A DNA stretch of 64,000 nt from RHLJ01 sp048058975 (lineage in GTDB: Bacteria; Bacteroidota; Rhodothermia; Balneolales; Balneolaceae), in assembly GCA_048058975.1 (NCBI GenBank), contig JBLLNP010000011.1, positions 6,413 through 70,412 on the forward strand, given 5' to 3'. The translations under genes and the position numbers were made by a program. The notes under the pieces are model-generated. The model ran no database searches and had not been told where the DNA came from. It saw only the letters and a program-made list of their open reading frames with translations. This document shows positions 17,571 to 26,516 of the stretch, in pieces. The stretch's first letter is position 1. The number at the start of each line of letters is the position of its first letter.

Positions 17571-18008
17571 ATGAAAACGAACGTACTCTTCGAAAAACTT
17601 GATGCAAACATTACAAGCAGGCTACGTTTTATACTACCAAACGGAAGAGAAATACAAGGAGATTTTCATTTTACCGAAGTGAAAAGTGTAAACGTAAAGT
17701 CGATGGATTGTGGATCAAATAAACATATTTTTAATGAAACGATTATCCAGATTTGGGTGAATGAACGCTCAGAAAAAGAAGCTGAATGGTCGGGAGGGAA
17801 GGCCGTTAATATTCTGAATAAAGTTGGTTCGAAGCAGAGGTTTGACCTGGAGAGTGAGGTATTTTTTGAATATGGAGACAGTATTTCTCAGACCGCTAAA
17901 TATTCGATTGAAACAATGTACCGCGTAAAAGATGACTTAATTGTACGGTTGTTTGTGAAGCCGACCGAATGTAAGCCGAGTAGGAATCAGGAGTTAGTAT
18001 GTTGCTGA
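17571..18008 (+). CDS. DUF6428-family protein of arsenic locus
   Basis: 145 residues. The pattern FILPNGREIQGDFHFTEVKSV followed by MDCGSNKHIFNETIIQIWV fits the DUF6428 family, which occurs in Bacteroidota beside arsR. No catalytic motif is evident. The conserved MDCG Cys and the terminal Cys144-Cys145 pair could bind a thiophilic metal; ArsR ends in the same kind of Cys pair. Preceded by its own ArsR-like operator. Function unknown; probably cytoplasmic. Confidence 0.78.
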   Translation: MKTNVLFEKLDANITSRLRFILPNGREIQGDFHFTEVKSVNVKSMDCGSNKHIFNETIIQIWVNERSEKEAEWSGGKAVNILNKVGSKQRFDLESEVFFEYGDSISQTAKYSIETMYRVKDDLIVRLFVKPTECKPSRNQELVCC

Positions 18009-18052
18009 ATCTCTGATAGGGATTTATACAAACTGACAGTTTTTACGGTTCC

Positions 18053-18074
18053 ATAATACTGTAAAGGGTATTAT
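18053..18074. repeat. Small hairpin before arsC
   Basis: ATAATAC and GTATTAT form a perfect 7-bp stem with an 8-base loop 35 bases before the arsC start. There is no T-tail. It could be an mRNA hairpin or a regulator site. Confidence 0.4.
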
Positions 18075-18108
18075 TAATGTGTAAAAAAGAAATTTATCAA
18101 ATAGCATT

Positions 18109-18525
18109 ATGAGAAAAGTGTTGGTTCTATGCACTGGAAATAGCTGTAGAAGTCAGATTATGGAAGGTTGGTTGCGTTATTTCGGAGGGGATTCTGTTGA
18201 GGTAAAAAGTGCAGGAGTAGAAACACATGGAGTAAATCCCAAAGCGATTCAGGTAATGGCAGAAGTGGATGTGGATTTATCATCTCACACATCAAACCAT
18301 ATCGATGAATATATAGACGAAAGTTTTGATCTGGTAATTACAGTATGTGATCACGCCAAAGAGCGATGTCCGGTGTTTCCGTCTACCGCAGAAAAAGTGC
18401 ATCACAATTTTCCTGACCCGGCTAAAGCTAAAGGAACAGAAGAAGAGATATTGGTTCAGTTCAGGAGTGTTCGGGACCAGATCAAAGAGTATGCTAAAGA
18501 TCTGGTCTCGAAACTAATTGCTTAG
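18109..18525 (+). CDS. arsC: Arsenate reductase, thioredoxin-coupled
   Basis: 138 residues of the low-molecular-weight tyrosine phosphatase fold. The P-loop Cys8-x5-Arg14 (CTGNSCRS) attacks arsenate; Cys80 (VITVCDHA) and Cys87 (ERCPVFP) complete the thiol cascade of the thioredoxin-coupled (pI258) type; DPA near the C-terminus contains the general acid. It converts As(V) to As(III). No ArsB or Acr3 efflux pump is in this window, so export must be encoded elsewhere or depend on another protein. Confidence 0.94.
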   Translation: MRKVLVLCTGNSCRSQIMEGWLRYFGGDSVEVKSAGVETHGVNPKAIQVMAEVDVDLSSHTSNHIDEYIDESFDLVITVCDHAKERCPVFPSTAEKVHHNFPDPAKAKGTEEEILVQFRSVRDQIKEYAKDLVSKLIA

Positions 18526-18526
18526 T

Positions 18527-19354
18527 TTATCCCAGAGCTACATCAAGCACCATCATAACACTGAAACCTACCATTGTGCCTAAGGTAGCTATGTCAGTGT
18601 TTCCATGTTGTTGACTTTCCGGTATCAACTCTTCAATTACTACATAAATCATCGCTCCGGCAGCAAAAGCTAACGCGTAGGGAAGAATAGGTTGAACAAA
18701 AATTACAGCGGCAGCTCCGATCACTGCTGAAACGGGCTCAACAACTCCTGAAAGCTGCCCATACCAAAAACTTTTACCTACCGACATTCCATCTCTTCTC
18801 AGTGGCATTGAAACTGCAGTCCCTTCCGGGAAGTTTTGGATACCAATTCCCAATGCCAGGGCAATTGCTGCGGCAACAGTAGCAGTGCCGGTTGGATCAA
18901 CACCAGTTGCAGCGGCTCCGAAAAGTACACCCACAGCAAGGCCTTCAGGAATATTATGCAAAGTAATTGCCAGGACAAGGAGAGTAGATCTTCTCCACTT
19001 AGTAGGAATTCCTTCGGCCTCATCTTTAGGAAGCCCAATATGGAGATGAGGCAAATAATGATCGCAAATACGAAGAAAGATGCCTCCGGAGAGAAATCCA
19101 ATTACGGCCGGCATCCAGGAAATTACTCCCTGTGCTTCAGCCATATCAATAGAAGGTATGATGAGCGACCAAACACTGGCTGCAATCATTACGCCTGCCG
19201 CAAATCCCATCATGCTGTCCAGGAGGGTATAGTTTACTTTTTTGGTAAAGAAAACCAGAGATGCACCTAATGCGGTTAAGCCCCAGGTAAAAAGTCCCCC
19301 GAGAAGAGCCTGAATAATCGGGTTAAGTTCGAAAAACCATTGTGGTAAGATCAT
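18527..19354 (-). CDS. ZIP-family metal transporter
   Basis: 275 residues, about eight helices. Helix IV holds HNIPEGLAVGVLFG and helix V GIQNFPEGTAVSMPLRRDGMS, the two metal-coordinating motifs of the ZIP family (GufA/ZupT-like). A cytoplasmic loop near residues 100-115 has H-x-L-P-H-L-H-x-G. It imports or equilibrates divalent metal (Zn, Fe or Mn). Convergent with arsC, only 1 base apart. A 20-bp palindrome 43 bases upstream suggests metalloregulation. Confidence 0.92.
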   Translation of the reverse strand: MILPQWFFELNPIIQALLGGLFTWGLTALGASLVFFTKKVNYTLLDSMMGFAAGVMIAASVWSLIIPSIDMAEAQGVISWMPAVIGFLSGGIFLRICDHYLPHLHIGLPKDEAEGIPTKWRRSTLLVLAITLHNIPEGLAVGVLFGAAATGVDPTGTATVAAAIALALGIGIQNFPEGTAVSMPLRRDGMSVGKSFWYGQLSGVVEPVSAVIGAAAVIFVQPILPYALAFAAGAMIYVVIEELIPESQQHGNTDIATLGTMVGFSVMMVLDVALG

Positions 19355-19396
19355 GTGCTTTTATTTGGAAGATAATATTTGTCATGAAAAGAAAAA

Positions 19397-19416
19397 AATT
19401 TAGCCATGGCTAAATT
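19397..19416 (-). promoter_or_regulatory. Candidate metalloregulator operator upstream of ZIP gene
   Basis: AATTTAGCCATGGCTAAATT is a perfect 20-bp palindrome, 43 bases upstream of the ZIP start. The TTTAGCC/GGCTAAA half-sites recall boxes of DtxR/MntR-family regulators. On the ZIP strand it overlaps TAAATTTT, which resembles a Bacteroidota -7 element. Regulator identity is inference. Confidence 0.6.
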
Positions 19417-19487
19417 CATAAAGATTAGTCTTTTCTCACGTTAGATCAATAATAATTTTAATATTTTCATACAAAAGGTATAGGTTT

Positions 19488-20216
19488 ATGATTAAGGACA
19501 GCAATGCTTTCGATATTCCGATTAAGGAGGGGAAAGCAAGAATATTATTAAGGCTAGGAGAAATAAAGTGCGAAGTTGAAAATAGTGCGCCTGACTTTAT
19601 TTCCACTAAACAGGATGAAGTAACCCTTAAAGTGGAGCTTCCCACCGATTCCAAGATAAGTATTTCTGAATTCGAGATGTCTTATGATCTGGAATTAAAA
19701 GATTATTCCAAAGAAAGTTTAACGGCTACATTTAAAGTTACCGAAGATTCTATCTGGTTTGATATTAATATCGATCAGGTTAAAGACGTTTGGGTAGCTG
19801 ATTTAGGATTCCGATTAGAGAGCAAAAATTCAAGGTATCTTGCCTATTACATAAAAGAACTTGATCATCAATTCGAGTGGCTTCAACCTGATATGAAGTC
19901 AGGTGAGATCAAGACGATGAGTATTTCTAAAAAGAAGTACAAGGTTCCAAAGATTTCCGGCAAAGAAACTTTCTCAGCAACAGAAGTAATACGTTGTGCT
20001 GATATGCTTAATCGCTCGATTAGAAAAATAGATCTTAGAATTGGCGGAGCTTATGTAAAGTTTAATACCGATAAAGGTAAGCTTGAACCACTTATTGTGG
20101 GCATAGCGGATAAACTTGGTTACGAGATAGAGCCGCTTTCTAAAGAGATTGTTCTGGATATGGAAGCGAGTGGCGAAAATGTAAGCCACTCTATTTTCCT
20201 TAAAGAACGCTCTTAA
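19488..20216 (+). CDS. Unrecognised 242-residue protein
   Basis: I do not recognise a family. There is no signal peptide and no membrane helix; it is charged, with alternating beta-type sequence in the first half and a central KKKYKVPKISGKETFSATEV stretch, then a short alpha/beta tail. Likely cytoplasmic. It is divergent from the ZIP gene and shares the palindrome-containing region, and it overlaps the convergent beta-propeller gene by 4 bases. Coding nature is supported by length, the ATG and normal codon use. Confidence 0.7.
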   Translation: MIKDSNAFDIPIKEGKARILLRLGEIKCEVENSAPDFISTKQDEVTLKVELPTDSKISISEFEMSYDLELKDYSKESLTATFKVTEDSIWFDINIDQVKDVWVADLGFRLESKNSRYLAYYIKELDHQFEWLQPDMKSGEIKTMSISKKKYKVPKISGKETFSATEVIRCADMLNRSIRKIDLRIGGAYVKFNTDKGKLEPLIVGIADKLGYEIEPLSKEIVLDMEASGENVSHSIFLKERS

Positions 20217-21334
20217 TTAACCTGTTTCCAGAAGTAGATTCCACCAGCTTGTTTACCGGTTTCTACATAGTCAACCAGTTTATTAGTTTTCAGGTTGATT
20301 ACATCCACTGAGCCGGGTTCTCCACCTATTCCTTCCACCGATATAAAAGCATATTTGTTATCCGGCGAAATCGTAACCCCATGAGTTACTCTGCGTGTAT
20401 TAGCGATTTTAGCTAACTCTTTTCCGTTATCAATATCCCAGATACTGGTGGCACCTTCGCCTTTGTACGTAACTACCATAAGCTTGCCATTCGGGCTTAC
20501 TTCCAGATTATAAGGAGCTTTTCCAGTACTAAAACGTCGGGTTACTTCCCAACTTTCGGTATCTACTTCCAGAATTTCATCCGATCCATTTCCGGCAATA
20601 TACACTAATGGCTTAGTCGGATGAGGATCAGCCCAGGTAGGTTTTTCTACCGGATTATGTTTCATTTCTCCATGATTCATTGATGAGTGGTTCATTCCCG
20701 AATGATTCATTGTAGAGTGATCCATCTCACCAGATTTTGAAAGTTTGAGCTTTCTTGAAACTTCCATAGAGGCGGTATTGATTTCTATCAACTCATCCGT
20801 CATCATAGAAACGTGATACATAAATTTACCATCAGGGCTTATTCTGGATCCATGAGGCATTATTCCTGTATCAATATCGGTAAGCAGAGTCATTGACTCT
20901 GGTTCAACTACAGAAACAGTACTTGGCTCCATTTCTCCATGTAAGTTAAAGTTCACGACATATAGCAGCCCGGTCGCTTCAGAAATTTCCATAGTAGCGG
21001 GAAACATGCCTAATTCCGTTGTGCCAACTAACTCATCCGTTCCGGTTTTATATTTGGCTAGCCAGCCATAGGGATTGCCATGTGCAATGGTGACATACCA
21101 GTATTTTCCATCCGGAGAAACCGATAGTCCGTGCGGTCCGTCAATCTCGGTGGGATAGCGTCCCACCGTTATTGTTTTAGCAATTTCAGCTTTTTCAGTT
21201 TCGGAGTTAAAGTGAATTAGATGAACTTCATCTTCTGACTCTGCTGCAACGTACAGGTAGTAATCCTGAGCGTTGCTAACCGTTGTATAAAAAGCCAGAA
21301 AAGAAATAAAAACCAGAAGTATAATCCTGTACAT
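20213..21334 (-). CDS. Secreted YncE-like beta-propeller with Met/His repeat
   Basis: Signal peptide at residues 1-22 (ending SNAQ), then YVTN-type propeller repeats (SVSPDGKYWYVTIAHG, RISPDGKFMYHVSMM, EVSPNGKLMVVTYKGEG, TISPDNKYAFISVEG). Between blades, residues 204-226 hold five Met-x-His triplets at exact 5-residue spacing (M204, M209, M214, M219, M224), a composition typical of copper-binding loops. It probably works in the periplasm or outside the cell. It follows the LVIVD gene by 11 bases, so the two form an operon. Confidence 0.87.
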   Translation of the reverse strand: MYRIILLVFISFLAFYTTVSNAQDYYLYVAAESEDEVHLIHFNSETEKAEIAKTITVGRYPTEIDGPHGLSVSPDGKYWYVTIAHGNPYGWLAKYKTGTDELVGTTELGMFPATMEISEATGLLYVVNFNLHGEMEPSTVSVVEPESMTLLTDIDTGIMPHGSRISPDGKFMYHVSMMTDELIEINTASMEVSRKLKLSKSGEMDHSTMNHSGMNHSSMNHGEMKHNPVEKPTWADPHPTKPLVYIAGNGSDEILEVDTESWEVTRRFSTGKAPYNLEVSPNGKLMVVTYKGEGATSIWDIDNGKELAKIANTRRVTHGVTISPDNKYAFISVEGIGGEPGSVDVINLKTNKLVDYVETGKQAGGIYFWKQVN

Positions 21335-21345
21335 TATTTTAAAAT

Positions 21346-23349
21346 TTAGTTGGTTCCAGCCGTTGGATCTTCTCCAACTCTTACCGCCCAGATTCCTGAG
21401 TTCCAGTCTGAGAGATAAATTAACCCTTTATAAGGCATTGGTCCCCAGGTGAAAGGAGCATTGGGAATAGCTGCATTTTTATCTGTAGGAAGAAACATGC
21501 CGATCTCACGACCTTGTTGGTAAAGATCACCCATCAGTTCTCCTGAGATATCTACGATTCTCAAACCACCATTGTAAAATGCGGCGTACATTATATCATC
21601 CTCAATCCAATAGTTATGAGAACCAGCTTCAGGTACCTGGTATCGTGCTACTTCTTTCGGGTTTTCCCAACCATCAAATTTTACGAAGTGAACCCAACCT
21701 GCTGCACGGTTCGGCCCTTGCGTATCTAAGCCATAAGGGAAAGCTTCATCCCCAGCTGCGATATAAAAGTCTCCGGTAGATTTACTTTTGAACGGGAAGG
21801 CCGCATGATTCCATCCACTAGGGTATTTGTAGCTTCCCAGTGGAACAGGATTTTCCGGAGAACCACCTGCACCCGGCATATCGGCGGAAGTGTTACTTCC
21901 AATATCAACGGCAACTACTCCATCTCCCCAGTTAGAGGAATAAGCAATTCCATCCTGAATCCAAACATCATGAATAGCATGACCTGGAGTGTCAAGCTCG
22001 AACTGGCTTACAGTTCTTGGGTTTCTTGGATCTTCGATATTAATGATGTCGTATTTACGGCCATTATTTACAGCATATACGTGGTTCTGATAAATAAATG
22101 CGTTATGAACACCTCCGGTAAGGTCTTCATTGTACTCAGAAAGAATTTCCACGTTGGAAGGATCAGTTACATCCAGAATAATAATTCCATTTTTACGGTT
22201 CGAAGCGCCTTCACGGGTGATAACAGCAATGGTTCCGTCTTCAGAAACCTTCACATCGTTCACTGTTCTGGCATCTACCTGTACCGTGTCGATGGTATGG
22301 ATATTAGTTGGATCGGTGACATCCCAGAAGAAGGCTTCTCCTCGTGCTCCCCAGGTTCCGGTAACCGCATAATCACGTCCATCAACACCTTCCCAAACCC
22401 AGAGGTCGGAAGTTTTAACATCGGGAACAATTCCTTTTCCAACTACCTCAATCGGACGTTGTACATTTCTTTTTTCAACCCGGAATGAAGTTTCTGCTAC
22501 TGTATTTCCGGATTTAGCCAATACGGTATATTTGCCGGGATGATTGGCAACAAAACGACCATCCTGCTCAATTTGAGCTGAAGCGCCCTGACCCAGATTG
22601 TCATCGGGGCTGGCAATAAAGGAATAGTTAATCGGGGCATCAGGTACTTCCAGATTTTTGTCGTCCAGCGCAATTCCCGAAAAGCGAATAACATCTCCCG
22701 TTCGTACAGCTTTGTCTTCATAATTGTGAGAAAGTGAAACAGACTCGGTGGGGTTGTCACTTACTCTTATTCTCCATTCAGCAGTAACTCCTTCAGCAGA
22801 TGCGGTCAGGGTGGTGTTTCCCTTCTTTAAAACTTTCAGGTCATTGAATTGATTTATTGAAATAACATCTTCTTTCGAGCTGGTTACTACTACTTCTACG
22901 TTATCTCTTATAGCACCTGATGCATCCTTTACTATAAAATGAAGCGGAAAAAAGGTCTCTGTATATACATTATTTGGTGTGTCTATAAATTCAATAGAGG
23001 TAACAGGGGGGTATTCTATTACAACAGGTAAATCGCTTCGAACTCTGTTTTGGCCAAGTGTGATAGCAATTACTGAATAAGAGCCCGGCTTAATCGCTTT
23101 GATTTCACCATCCTGGCTAACAATTAGAGATCTTCTACTGCCAGAGAAAAAACGTACGGTGTCAGGTAGAACATTTCCATCTGCATCCACTACTTTGGCT
23201 GTTAATTTAACCTCTTCGTTCAGTTTAAGAGTCAACTTCTCTACATCAAAGACAATGCGTTTTTCCTGAGCTGTTAAAGTAGTTGATGCCACTAGGGCAA
23301 TAAGCATGAAAAACAGGGAGTGTAATCCGATTTTTTTGAAAGAGTTCAT
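21346..23349 (-). CDS. Secreted protein with Ig-like domains and LVIVD-type propeller
   Basis: The open frame reaches 23424, but the ATG at 23349 begins MNSFKKIGLHSLFFMLIALVA, a proper signal peptide, and is preferred (667 residues). Residues about 30-300 contain three bacterial Ig-like (BIG2-type) segments. From about 310 the LVIVD-type repeats follow (WDVTDPTNI, LDVTDPSNVEIL, NIEDPRNPRTV, RIVDISGEL), forming a beta-propeller. Extracellular or periplasmic; no enzyme motif. Paired with the YncE-like gene. Role unknown. Confidence 0.85.
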   Translation of the reverse strand: MNSFKKIGLHSLFFMLIALVASTTLTAQEKRIVFDVEKLTLKLNEEVKLTAKVVDADGNVLPDTVRFFSGSRRSLIVSQDGEIKAIKPGSYSVIAITLGQNRVRSDLPVVIEYPPVTSIEFIDTPNNVYTETFFPLHFIVKDASGAIRDNVEVVVTSSKEDVISINQFNDLKVLKKGNTTLTASAEGVTAEWRIRVSDNPTESVSLSHNYEDKAVRTGDVIRFSGIALDDKNLEVPDAPINYSFIASPDDNLGQGASAQIEQDGRFVANHPGKYTVLAKSGNTVAETSFRVEKRNVQRPIEVVGKGIVPDVKTSDLWVWEGVDGRDYAVTGTWGARGEAFFWDVTDPTNIHTIDTVQVDARTVNDVKVSEDGTIAVITREGASNRKNGIIILDVTDPSNVEILSEYNEDLTGGVHNAFIYQNHVYAVNNGRKYDIINIEDPRNPRTVSQFELDTPGHAIHDVWIQDGIAYSSNWGDGVVAVDIGSNTSADMPGAGGSPENPVPLGSYKYPSGWNHAAFPFKSKSTGDFYIAAGDEAFPYGLDTQGPNRAAGWVHFVKFDGWENPKEVARYQVPEAGSHNYWIEDDIMYAAFYNGGLRIVDISGELMGDLYQQGREIGMFLPTDKNAAIPNAPFTWGPMPYKGLIYLSDWNSGIWAVRVGEDPTAGTN

Positions 23350-23512
23350 ATAGGTGTTTTGAATGATTGTGTATTGCTTCAGTTCCCGGTCTGAAAACCC
23401 GAATTTGAAATGCTGATTAAACATTTTCTAAGCAGTAAAGAATAAATCAAAAAAAAAGGAGAAATAATATTTTCGGCTTTCGATTTTACGCTTATTTAAA
23501 AATGATTTTACG

Positions 23513-23520
23513 TAAATTTG
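23513..23520 (+). promoter_or_regulatory. Possible -7 promoter element of gcvP
   Basis: TAAATTTG fits the Bacteroidota -7 consensus TAnnTTTG. It lies 94 bases before the gcvP start. No matching -33 TTTG is present at the usual spacing, so support is weak. Confidence 0.3.
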
Positions 23521-23614
23521 CTAGCCTTCCCGGAACTTAAGGAATCAGCATTTGTTGAGTAGGCAAATTGGATTTAAAAACTAGGTTAGCAAACTAAATC
23601 AGAACTATTTCCTA

Positions 23615-26509
23615 ATGAGTATCAACTTTAGCAAAGAACTTTTCGCAGCACGTCATAACGGATCAGATATACAGGCAATACAGCAAATGCTGGATACGAT
23701 TAAAGCGGAAAACATAGACCAGTTAATAGACGAAACCATTCCCGAAGAAATCCGGCTTGAAAGACCTCTGAAGCTGCCTGCGGCGCTTAGTGAAGTGGAT
23801 TTTCTGGAAGAATTCAAAGTCTTAGCGTCCAAAAACAAAATCTACAAGTCTTTTATCGGAATGGGATATTATGATACACATGTCCCGAATGTGATTAAGA
23901 GAAATATTCTTGAAAATCCGGCGTGGTACACTGCTTACACTCCCTATCAGGCAGAGATTGCACAAGGAAGGTTAGAAGCTTTGATTAATTTTCAGACGAT
24001 GGTTAGTGATTTGACCGGTATGGAAATCGCGAATGCCTCGCTACTGGATGAAGGTACTGCGGCTGCTGAAGCAATGAGTATGTTGCTGGGGCAACGTAAA
24101 GGCGCAAAACGCAAAGAAGCGAATCAGTTTTTTGTGAGTGATTTGTGCCATCCTCAAACTATTGATGTACTCCAAACCCGTGCTGAACCTATCGGCGTGG
24201 AAATTATAGTTGGAAATCATAAAGAACTGGATGTAACGAACCCGAAACTGTATGGTTTCTTACTTCAATATCCTGCAACCGATGGATCTGTGGAGGATTA
24301 TTCGAGCCTGATTGTGGCAGCACAGGAGAATCAGGTACACGCTGTGGTTGCGGCTGATTTATTAAGCCTTACCTTGTTAACTCCTCCCGGAGAAATGGGT
24401 GCTGATGTAGTGGTTGGGACTACTCAACGTTTCGGAGTACCAATGGGCTATGGCGGCCCACATGCCGCGTATTTTGCAACGAAAGAAGAATTTAAACGCC
24501 AGATTCCGGGAAGAATCATTGGGGTTACTCAGGATGCAGAAGGTAAAGCTGCTTATAGAATGGCTCTGCAAACCAGAGAGCAGCATATTCGCAGGGAGAA
24601 AGCGACTTCTAATATTTGTACGGCTCAGGTTCTTTTAGCTGTGATGGCGGGAATGTATGGAGTGTATCATGGTCCGGCCGGATTGAAGAAAATTGCCTCT
24701 AAAATTCACGGTTTAACAAAATTGACCAAAGCTGGTCTTGAAGCTCTGGGACTTGAAGTTGAAACCAAAACCTTTTTCGATACAATCACAGTAAAAGCGA
24801 ATGAGAAAAAAGTTCGTGCGATCGCAGAATCCAAAAAAGTAAATTTCAGGTATTTTGGTGAAGGTCGTGTTGCGATTGCTTTTGATGAAGCTAAAGAACT
24901 GGAAGATGTCCGTCTGGTACTTTCTATTTTTGCAGAAGCGGAAGGCAGAACATCAAACTTTGATGTAACAGCTCACGCGGAAAATGTAAAGGTAGCTCTA
25001 CCAACTGAACTTAACCGGAATTCAGAGTACATGGATCATCCGGTATTTCACCTATACCAAACCGAGCACGAAATGCTCCGGTATATGAAGCAGTTGGAGA
25101 ACAAAGATCTTTCGTTGGTGCATTCTATGATCTCTTTGGGCTCGTGTACCATGAAGTTGAATGCAACCGCTGAAATGATACCGGTTACCTGGCCGGAATT
25201 CGGTCAGATTCACCCATTCGTGCCAAAAGATCAGGCAGAAGGATATACTCAGCTTTTCGACGAATTAAACGAATGGCTATGCGAAATTACCGGATTTGAT
25301 GCTATTTCTCTTCAACCTAATTCCGGTGCTCAGGGTGAGTACGCCGGGTTAATGACCATCCGCGCATACCATAAAAGTCGCGGAGAAGGCCACCGAAATA
25401 TAGCCTTGATTCCTGCTTCTGCCCATGGCACAAATCCAGCGAGCGCAGTTATGGCAGGAATGGAAGTAGTTGTTGTGGCAACCGATGCTTATGGAAATAT
25501 TTCTTTAGAAGATTTAGATGAAAAAGCGAAAAAATACAGCGACCGACTTGCTGCTCTGATGATTACCTATCCTTCAACCCACGGCGTATTCGAGCATAAA
25601 GTGAAGGAATTTTGTGAGATCATTCATTCCCATGGCGGACAGGTGTATATGGATGGAGCCAATATGAATGCTCAGGTTGGATTAACCAGTCCGGGAGAGA
25701 TTGGAGCGGACGTTTGTCACCTGAACCTTCACAAAACATTTTGTATTCCGCATGGCGGTGGTGGACCAGGAATGGGACCGATTGGTGTAGCTAAACATCT
25801 CACGCCATTTTTGTCAGGTCATGCAGTTGTTGAAACCGGAGGAGAACAAGGTATCTCAGCGGTTTCTGCAGCACCTTATGGCAGCGCAAGCATTCTTACT
25901 ATTTCTTATGCCTACATTCGAATGATGGGTGCCGAAGGATTAACCGATGCTACCCGACATGCCATTCTGAATGCGAACTACATTAAAGATCGGTTAAAAG
26001 ATCACTATCCGATTCTTTATACCGGCAAAACAGGGCGATCCGCACATGAGTTTATCGCAGACTTGCGCCCCTTCAAACAAAGTGCAGGTATTGAAGCGGT
26101 TGATGTAGCAAAACGACTGATGGACTATGGATTCCACGCCCCAACCATGAGTTTCCCGGTTGCCGGAACTTTGATGATTGAACCTACAGAAAGTGAAAGT
26201 AAGGAAGAGCTTGATCGTTTTTGTGAAGCTATGATTGGAATTCGCAATGAAATCCGTGAGATCGAAGAGGGCAAAGCTGATAAAGAAAGCAATGTGCTGA
26301 AACATGCTCCGCATACGATGCGTGTGGTTATGGATGAAAACTGGAACCGGCCGTATTCAAGGGAAAAAGGAGTCTTCCCGATCGAAGCACTTCGTTACAA
26401 CAAATTCTGGCCGAGTGTATCTCGCGTTGATGATGCCTACGGAGACAGAAATCTCATTTGCTCGTGCATTCCTATTGATGCCTACGCGATTGAAGAGGTT
26501 GAAAGCTAG
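23615..26509 (+). CDS. gcvP: Glycine dehydrogenase (aminomethyl-transferring), P-protein
   Basis: 964 residues, the normal length of the fused P-protein. It decarboxylates glycine and loads the aminomethyl group onto lipoyl-GcvH in the glycine cleavage system. The N-terminal half begins with the typical YDTHVPNVIKRNILENPAWYTAYTPYQAEI; the C-terminal half contains the PLP lysine Lys707 in HLNLHKTFCIPHGGGGPGMG. The gcvT and gcvH genes are not in this window. It stands alone and converges on the DUF302 gene, 7 bases apart. Confidence 0.98.
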   Translation: MSINFSKELFAARHNGSDIQAIQQMLDTIKAENIDQLIDETIPEEIRLERPLKLPAALSEVDFLEEFKVLASKNKIYKSFIGMGYYDTHVPNVIKRNILENPAWYTAYTPYQAEIAQGRLEALINFQTMVSDLTGMEIANASLLDEGTAAAEAMSMLLGQRKGAKRKEANQFFVSDLCHPQTIDVLQTRAEPIGVEIIVGNHKELDVTNPKLYGFLLQYPATDGSVEDYSSLIVAAQENQVHAVVAADLLSLTLLTPPGEMGADVVVGTTQRFGVPMGYGGPHAAYFATKEEFKRQIPGRIIGVTQDAEGKAAYRMALQTREQHIRREKATSNICTAQVLLAVMAGMYGVYHGPAGLKKIASKIHGLTKLTKAGLEALGLEVETKTFFDTITVKANEKKVRAIAESKKVNFRYFGEGRVAIAFDEAKELEDVRLVLSIFAEAEGRTSNFDVTAHAENVKVALPTELNRNSEYMDHPVFHLYQTEHEMLRYMKQLENKDLSLVHSMISLGSCTMKLNATAEMIPVTWPEFGQIHPFVPKDQAEGYTQLFDELNEWLCEITGFDAISLQPNSGAQGEYAGLMTIRAYHKSRGEGHRNIALIPASAHGTNPASAVMAGMEVVVVATDAYGNISLEDLDEKAKKYSDRLAALMITYPSTHGVFEHKVKEFCEIIHSHGGQVYMDGANMNAQVGLTSPGEIGADVCHLNLHKTFCIPHGGGGPGMGPIGVAKHLTPFLSGHAVVETGGEQGISAVSAAPYGSASILTISYAYIRMMGAEGLTDATRHAILNANYIKDRLKDHYPILYTGKTGRSAHEFIADLRPFKQSAGIEAVDVAKRLMDYGFHAPTMSFPVAGTLMIEPTESESKEELDRFCEAMIGIRNEIREIEEGKADKESNVLKHAPHTMRVVMDENWNRPYSREKGVFPIEALRYNKFWPSVSRVDDAYGDRNLICSCIPIDAYAIEEVES

Positions 26510-26516
26510 TAGTCTG

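Noticed and set aside
18053..18074. Terminator between DUF6428 and arsC
   Set aside because: The hairpin is AT-rich and not followed by a T-run.
21805..22488. A 227-codon frame opposite the LVIVD gene
   Set aside because: Low-complexity Asn, Ile and Ser composition typical of antisense frames; the LVIVD frame has signal peptide and repeats.
23425..23614. Glycine riboswitch before gcvP
   Set aside because: I found no paired glycine-aptamer consensus or terminator; only a possible -7 element.
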